Origin: Thermoprotei archaeon
Lineage (GTDB): Archaea; Thermoproteota; Thermoprotei; Thermofilales; Thermofilaceae
Assembly: GCA_003649495.1 (NCBI GenBank)
Contig: QMRZ01000046.1
Coordinates: forward strand, 1-10,088
Length of the DNA stretch: 10,088 nucleotides
Reading direction: 5' to 3'
Within the stretch, counting starts at the first letter, position 1. Every line of letters starts with the position of its first letter. This document shows, in pieces, positions 6,075-10,088 of the stretch. Position numbers and translations under genes: made by a program. The notes below the pieces were generated by a model. It was not told the origin of the DNA. It saw only the letters and a program-made list of their open reading frames with translations, and did not search any database.

Positions 6075-7988
6075 GTGAGCTCGAGCCAAACGTTTGGAAG
6101 AGGATTTACTTGGCGGTCAATGTTAGCAATTTTAATTACGTCACTGATATTCATGCCTCTCTCGCTTTATATACAGCTGGCGTCGGGCATAGCCTCGATC
6201 CCCGCAGTAGCCATCATTATGGTTATCCTGTTCACTGAGATAGGCCGCCTCCTAGGATCCCCCTTCACTAAGCAGGAGATATTCATAATCTACGAGATGT
6301 CCGCGCTTGCTGCTAGCGCCACATGCTACCTAGCACAGGTGTTTAAATCATACCTCATGACGTCGCCGTTAGCGTGGTCCTTTAAGGTTAATGGCGTGCC
6401 CCTGCCCTTAGCCATACCAAGCTGGTACGCCCCTCCCCACGACTCAATAGCCTATAAGCTTAGGACGTTCTTTCATAGAGACTGGCTAATACCGCTCATA
6501 GTGGTTAACATACAGGCTGGCCTCTTCTATTACCTAGTCGAGCTAAGCTTGACCATGCTGCTCGCCCACCTATACATCGAGGTGGAGCCGCTGCCCTTCC
6601 CCTTCGCTTCAATCGACGCTGCCGTGATAACCACCTTGACAGAGAGGAATGCCGAGGATCTACGCCGATTCGTAATGTTCCTCTATCCTGGAATGATTTG
6701 GGGAGCAATACTCTACCTAATCCCGGTTTTAACGGGGATCACTATCGTGCCTCTCCCGTGGGTTGATTTCACGCCGTTAACTGCTCCTTACCTGCCAGGT
6801 GCCCCGCTGGGTTTAGCGACGGACATGGTAGCTTACGTGGGTGGCTTCTTCATACCATTACACATAGCTACTACAATGTTGATAGGCTCAGTTGCCGTGT
6901 GGGTTGTCGGCAACTACTTGACATTAACTGCCTTCAGGAGTTACTTCCCGGAATGGGTCTCCGAATACTATCAGGGGATGAATATCATGAACATCTGGCA
7001 GAGGGCCTCACTGCGCATATGGATAGTGCCCCAAATAGCGTGTACATTAGCGGTGAGTATAGCAGCGCTGGTTTTCTCTGCCAGGTATGTGGTGAGGGCG
7101 TTTACCTCGCTATTACGAGTGGCGGAGGCGAGGAGTAGGACCGGGTACCCCTCGCTATGGACGCTGTTAGCAATGTACTTTGCTGGTAGCATAGGGTCAG
7201 TCATTCTATTCCACGTGCTAGTTCCCGATTATCCGCTGTGGTTAGCAGTTACACTATCAGTGGGCGTTTCATTCTTAAACGCCCTCATATCCACGAGATC
7301 CATAGGAGAGACGGGCTACGTGATAAGTATCCCGTATGAGTGGTACGCGACGCTATACCTTATAGATTACAGGAAGATCGACGCGTGGCTCATAAGCCCT
7401 GTTATTGGTGGGATGCCATCGGCTGAAGGGGGCTCGCCTTACTGGGCATTCATGGTTAAAGTGGGTTATCTGACACAGACGAGGCCCATGGACGTGATAA
7501 AGGCCCTGGTGTACACTATAATAATTTACAACTTGATGAGCTTTGTGTGGATGGAGTTCTTCTGGAGGCTGGCGCCCATACCTTCAGCTGCATATCCATA
7601 TGCTTTAGCCTCGTGGCCCGTACAGCTCATAAACCAGGTTGTCTGGATAACTAGGCAGATAAGACTCAGCTCCCAGCAGTTCATCACGCCCTTCATATTC
7701 ATGCTAGTACTGAGCCTGGCGGGGAGGATCCTCGTAGCTAAATTTAGGATACCATTCTCTCCTGTAGCCCTAGTGACGGGTATGAACATGATCCCCCCCT
7801 ATGTAATACCGGTGTTCATAGGATCCCTCCTAGGCAGGTTTCTATTCCCGAGGTTTTTCGGCAAGGAAGAGTGGGAGAGGAGGAGGGCGATAATAGCTGC
7901 TGGCATTGCCTCGGGAGAGGGAATAGTAGCTGGCATAGGGATAGCACTACTGCTCCTATCGAAGGCGACGTGGATCAAGCCGTGGTAA
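6075..7988 (+). CDS. OPT-superfamily (oligopeptide transporter-like) membrane protein
   Basis: The protein has 637 aa and is almost wholly hydrophobic, with about 12-15 membrane segments (for example 16-55, 138-165, 203-222, 252-280, 315-338, 361-402, 476-500, 541-550, 565-590, 605-630). OPT-like marks are: EVEPLPFPFASIDAA at residues 169-183; RSIGETGYVISIP at 408-420; VGYLTQTRPMDVIKALVY at 463-480; and the C-terminal run of IPFSPVALVTGMN, a segment ending FIGSLLGRFL, then RRAIIAAGIASGEGIVAG (603-620), the family's GliaGEa-like final helix. OPT proteins are secondary transporters driven by ion gradients, moving oligopeptides or metal chelates. The substrate here cannot be read from sequence. 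GTG 6075 is the only usable start after the in-frame TGA at 6054-6056. It is divergent from the M28-FtsX gene and followed after 98 bases by a distant paralogue on the same strand, so peptide uptake at the envelope is a plausible but unproven role. Confidence 0.75.
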   Translation: MSSSQTFGRGFTWRSMLAILITSLIFMPLSLYIQLASGIASIPAVAIIMVILFTEIGRLLGSPFTKQEIFIIYEMSALAASATCYLAQVFKSYLMTSPLAWSFKVNGVPLPLAIPSWYAPPHDSIAYKLRTFFHRDWLIPLIVVNIQAGLFYYLVELSLTMLLAHLYIEVEPLPFPFASIDAAVITTLTERNAEDLRRFVMFLYPGMIWGAILYLIPVLTGITIVPLPWVDFTPLTAPYLPGAPLGLATDMVAYVGGFFIPLHIATTMLIGSVAVWVVGNYLTLTAFRSYFPEWVSEYYQGMNIMNIWQRASLRIWIVPQIACTLAVSIAALVFSARYVVRAFTSLLRVAEARSRTGYPSLWTLLAMYFAGSIGSVILFHVLVPDYPLWLAVTLSVGVSFLNALISTRSIGETGYVISIPYEWYATLYLIDYRKIDAWLISPVIGGMPSAEGGSPYWAFMVKVGYLTQTRPMDVIKALVYTIIIYNLMSFVWMEFFWRLAPIPSAAYPYALASWPVQLINQVVWITRQIRLSSQQFITPFIFMLVLSLAGRILVAKFRIPFSPVALVTGMNMIPPYVIPVFIGSLLGRFLFPRFFGKEEWERRRAIIAAGIASGEGIVAGIGIALLLLSKATWIKPW

Positions 7989-8052
7989 AAACTTCATTAT
8001 ACTATTCTCTGACGAGGAGAAAAATCTTCAACCCCTTTAATAATAGAACGGG

Positions 8053-8066
8053 AAAAATTTATTAGG
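8053..8066 (+). promoter_or_regulatory. TATA box with purine-rich BRE ahead of the second OPT-type gene
   Basis: GGGAAAAATTTATTAGG contains a good archaeal TATA core (TTTATTA, 8058-8064) preceded by a purine-rich BRE-like stretch. It is centred 27 bases before GTG 8087, predicting a leaderless transcript. The rest of the 98-base gap (7989-8052) shows no gene. This argues that the second gene can be transcribed independently of the first. Confidence 0.55.
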
Positions 8067-8086
8067 GATAAGAAGCCGGATTCTCC

Positions 8087-10088
8087 GTGAGCGAAGGGAG
8101 CGAGGTGACCTACGAAAAAGGTCTAACGCCTCGCATTATGGTCATCTCCCTTATAGTGCTCCTCGGAGGTTACGTGTTAGCTAAGTTCAACTGGGACTTC
8201 TCCACGCGCCAGTGGACCTACTGTGGCCTATGGATATCGTACTTCTGGGTTGGCTTGCTGATAGAAGCTCTGGGCAGGATTAACCCGAGGTGGCGGCTCA
8301 CAGCTGCGGAGACCATGATACTCTGGATACCCTTCTGGCTCTTGACAGGAGTTAGCTTCTGGGAGAAGGGAGCTGCTAACGAGGGTGTCGTAGAGCCTTA
8401 TGGGACGTGGTCAACACTAGTCTACGCCTTAATGAACGAGCCTTATGCTTCAGCATGGAAGGATTTCTTTCCATCGTTCTGGGTTCCCAGTGATCTCAAC
8501 ATCGTACGTATTATGTGGAGTGGCCTTATGCCTGGAGAGACCGTGCCTTGGGGACCTTGGATAGCTCCCCTGATCTACTGGTCGCTATTCCGGATCTGCC
8601 TGGTAACTGTTTGTCTCTGTACCCTCTACATACTTAGGCGCCCGCTAATAGAGGTGGAGAGGCTGCCCTTCGTGCCATCTGTCCCCTTCGCTTACTTCAC
8701 GAGGCAGCTGTGTACGGTTGAGGACAACAAGTCTAGGCTCTTCAACTTTAGAGATGCTTGGAGTAAAGTTTTCTGGATAGGGTTCTTCGTGGGAGCGATT
8801 ATAGGGCTGCAGCCCATCCTGACCGAGGTCATACCGATAATACCGATGGCCGCCTTCTGGGGCGAGTACGAAATAGACTTCTCAGTCTGGACTTCCGCCA
8901 TACTCCCAGGCGCGCAGACAGATGCTGTACTTCACACGACGCAGACAGCCTTGTGGATCTTGCTACCCTATGACACGCTGATAACGGCTATTATAACATG
9001 GTTCGTCCTCGAGGTGCTCTACAACGTCGTTATCGTGAGAATGGGGCTGGTGCCTTACAGCCCTGGCGTCGAAAGCGATTGGGGTTACTTTGGATATAGG
9101 CCGCCCTTCCATTACTGCTGGTTCGCGTTTACAGGCGTTACTATCGGCATAGCTATATGGACTCTGTATGCTGCACGCGATCACCTGAGGAGGGCCTTCC
9201 GCTCAATAGTGAGCAGAGAAGTAGATGTGAGGGATCAGGGCTTATCGCTTAGAACTGTGCTTATCATAGGCATTGTCGCGACGATAATTTTATGGCTGCA
9301 GTGGATAGTCTCCGGAGATAGCTACTCCGCGGCTTTCGCCGTAATATTCTGGCTATTCTTCATCTTCTTCGTGCTGCACCAGATCGGTTGTCTACGGATG
9401 GTAGGCGAGGCATGGTACCACATGCCGGAGAACGATGAGCTCTTGTGGCCCTACGTCTACTACCCTGGCCTAGCACTCGGAATTCCCGAAGGGAATAATC
9501 CAGCCATGGTAAGGGCTATGACCCTCACTACCATGAGTAGCTTCCGCTTCTTGCCTTACAACGCCTACATGATGGGATGCTACTTTAGAGGCCTCGAAAT
9601 TACGCGGACTAGAGCTAGAGACGCCTTCATATGGATATTGGTATCAGTGATAATAGTAACTCTCTTCGGCAGCTTCTATGATGCGTACATTTACGCGCAT
9701 ACGGGCGGGCTCAGCTCAACAACAGGAGATCATGAATTCGCCGACTCCACCGCATGGTCGATTAGCGCCCGCAACCTCTTATCATCGGAGATGTTCCCAG
9801 TTGCATACGACTTTGGAGTCCACGTACTGTACACGGTGGTGGGCGCAGCCTTCACCATAGGGCTTTACGTGCTAAGGATGAGGTTCCCATGGTTCCCGAT
9901 AAACCCGGCATCCATGGTTATGGCGATGTATTGGACATTCCCATGGATGTGGTTTAATGGTCTACTTGCCTTAGCCATTAAAGTGATCCTGACTAAGGTG
10001 GGCGGTGCGCGCTTAATAGAGGAGAGGGCGATACCAGCGATAGCAGGCTTCTGTACAGGCTTTGGTTGCTTTGAGATAATAGGAGGAC
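8087..10088 (+). CDS. OPT-like polytopic membrane protein, DUF6785/DUF6784 type, 3' truncated
   Basis: Open from GTG 8087 to the window edge with no stop: 667 codons plus one base. The start follows an in-frame TAA at 8069-8071 and fits the TATA spacing; later in-frame GTG 8105 and ATG 8138 are possible. It is polytopic. WGPWIAPLIYW (155-165) leads to a helix and RRPLIEVERLPF (184-195), then WIGFFVGAIIGLQPILTEVIP (230-250), the N-terminal pattern of DUF6785 proteins. The C-terminal part has RFPWFPINPASM (599-610), a long helix, IKVILTKVGGARLIEE and the start of a final helix, matching the DUF6784 end pattern. These families are distant OPT relatives; no substrate has been firmly established for them to my knowledge. 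The segment EVERLPF followed by GAI-x4-PILT aligns by eye with EVEPLPF and GAI-x5-PVLT of the upstream protein, so the two look like paralogues and may act as a pair. About 10-40 residues are probably missing at the end. Confidence 0.7.
   Translation, partial: MSEGSEVTYEKGLTPRIMVISLIVLLGGYVLAKFNWDFSTRQWTYCGLWISYFWVGLLIEALGRINPRWRLTAAETMILWIPFWLLTGVSFWEKGAANEGVVEPYGTWSTLVYALMNEPYASAWKDFFPSFWVPSDLNIVRIMWSGLMPGETVPWGPWIAPLIYWSLFRICLVTVCLCTLYILRRPLIEVERLPFVPSVPFAYFTRQLCTVEDNKSRLFNFRDAWSKVFWIGFFVGAIIGLQPILTEVIPIIPMAAFWGEYEIDFSVWTSAILPGAQTDAVLHTTQTALWILLPYDTLITAIITWFVLEVLYNVVIVRMGLVPYSPGVESDWGYFGYRPPFHYCWFAFTGVTIGIAIWTLYAARDHLRRAFRSIVSREVDVRDQGLSLRTVLIIGIVATIILWLQWIVSGDSYSAAFAVIFWLFFIFFVLHQIGCLRMVGEAWYHMPENDELLWPYVYYPGLALGIPEGNNPAMVRAMTLTTMSSFRFLPYNAYMMGCYFRGLEITRTRARDAFIWILVSVIIVTLFGSFYDAYIYAHTGGLSSTTGDHEFADSTAWSISARNLLSSEMFPVAYDFGVHVLYTVVGAAFTIGLYVLRMRFPWFPINPASMVMAMYWTFPWMWFNGLLALAIKVILTKVGGARLIEERAIPAIAGFCTGFGCFEIIGG

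Noticed and set aside
6505..7789. Minus-strand and alternative-frame ORFs inside the first OPT-type gene
   Set aside because: Shadows of the long membrane-protein frame.
8692..9860. Short ORFs within 8087-10088
   Set aside because: The plus-strand frame running uninterrupted to the window edge has OPT/DUF6785 motifs and explains the whole stretch.

Overview
The window looks like chromosomal DNA from a hyperthermophilic archaeon, most likely of the Thermoproteota (crenarchaeal) type. The evidence is heavy use of AGG arginine codons, GTG start codons, a GGTGA-type ribosome site, TATA-like boxes about 27-29 bases ahead of start codons (leaderless transcripts), a vapBC-type locus, and a giant M28-FtsX membrane protein of an archaeal style. 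No genus can be named from the sequence alone. The left 1.2 kb appears richer in G+C than the rest.

Layout. Bases 1-459 hold the 3' part of a GNAT acetyltransferase. Bases 547-1176 hold a vapB-vapC toxin-antitoxin locus in decay. The antitoxin has no ordinary start codon at the place its fold needs one. The toxin is split over three reading frames, has lost an internal segment, and carries an Asp-to-Asn change at a predicted catalytic position. Bases 1297-5808 (minus strand) encode a 1503-residue membrane protein. It joins an extracytoplasmic M28 metallopeptidase-like domain, a PA-like insertion, a carboxypeptidase-regulatory-like beta domain and a helical stalk to an FtsX/MacB-type permease with an unrecognised C-terminal domain. 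Two expected M28 active-site positions and one metal-ligand histidine are substituted.

A 266-base divergent region (5809-6074) separates this gene from two plus-strand genes, 6075-7988 and 8087 to the window end. Both encode polytopic proteins of the oligopeptide-transporter (OPT) superfamily. The first is complete (637 aa). The second has 667 codons in view, resembles the DUF6785/DUF6784 branch, and is cut by the window edge. They share a conserved EVE/LPF segment and look like ancient paralogues. Each has its own likely leaderless promoter. The divergent region also holds inverted repeats and a weak, frame-broken minus-strand reading frame with a CxxCH motif.

Working together (inference): the right 9 kb can be read as a surface module. 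A large peptidase-like/permease protein handles peptides or envelope substrates outside the membrane, and two OPT-type proteins import small peptides or other solutes. No ATPase partner for the FtsX-type part is in view.
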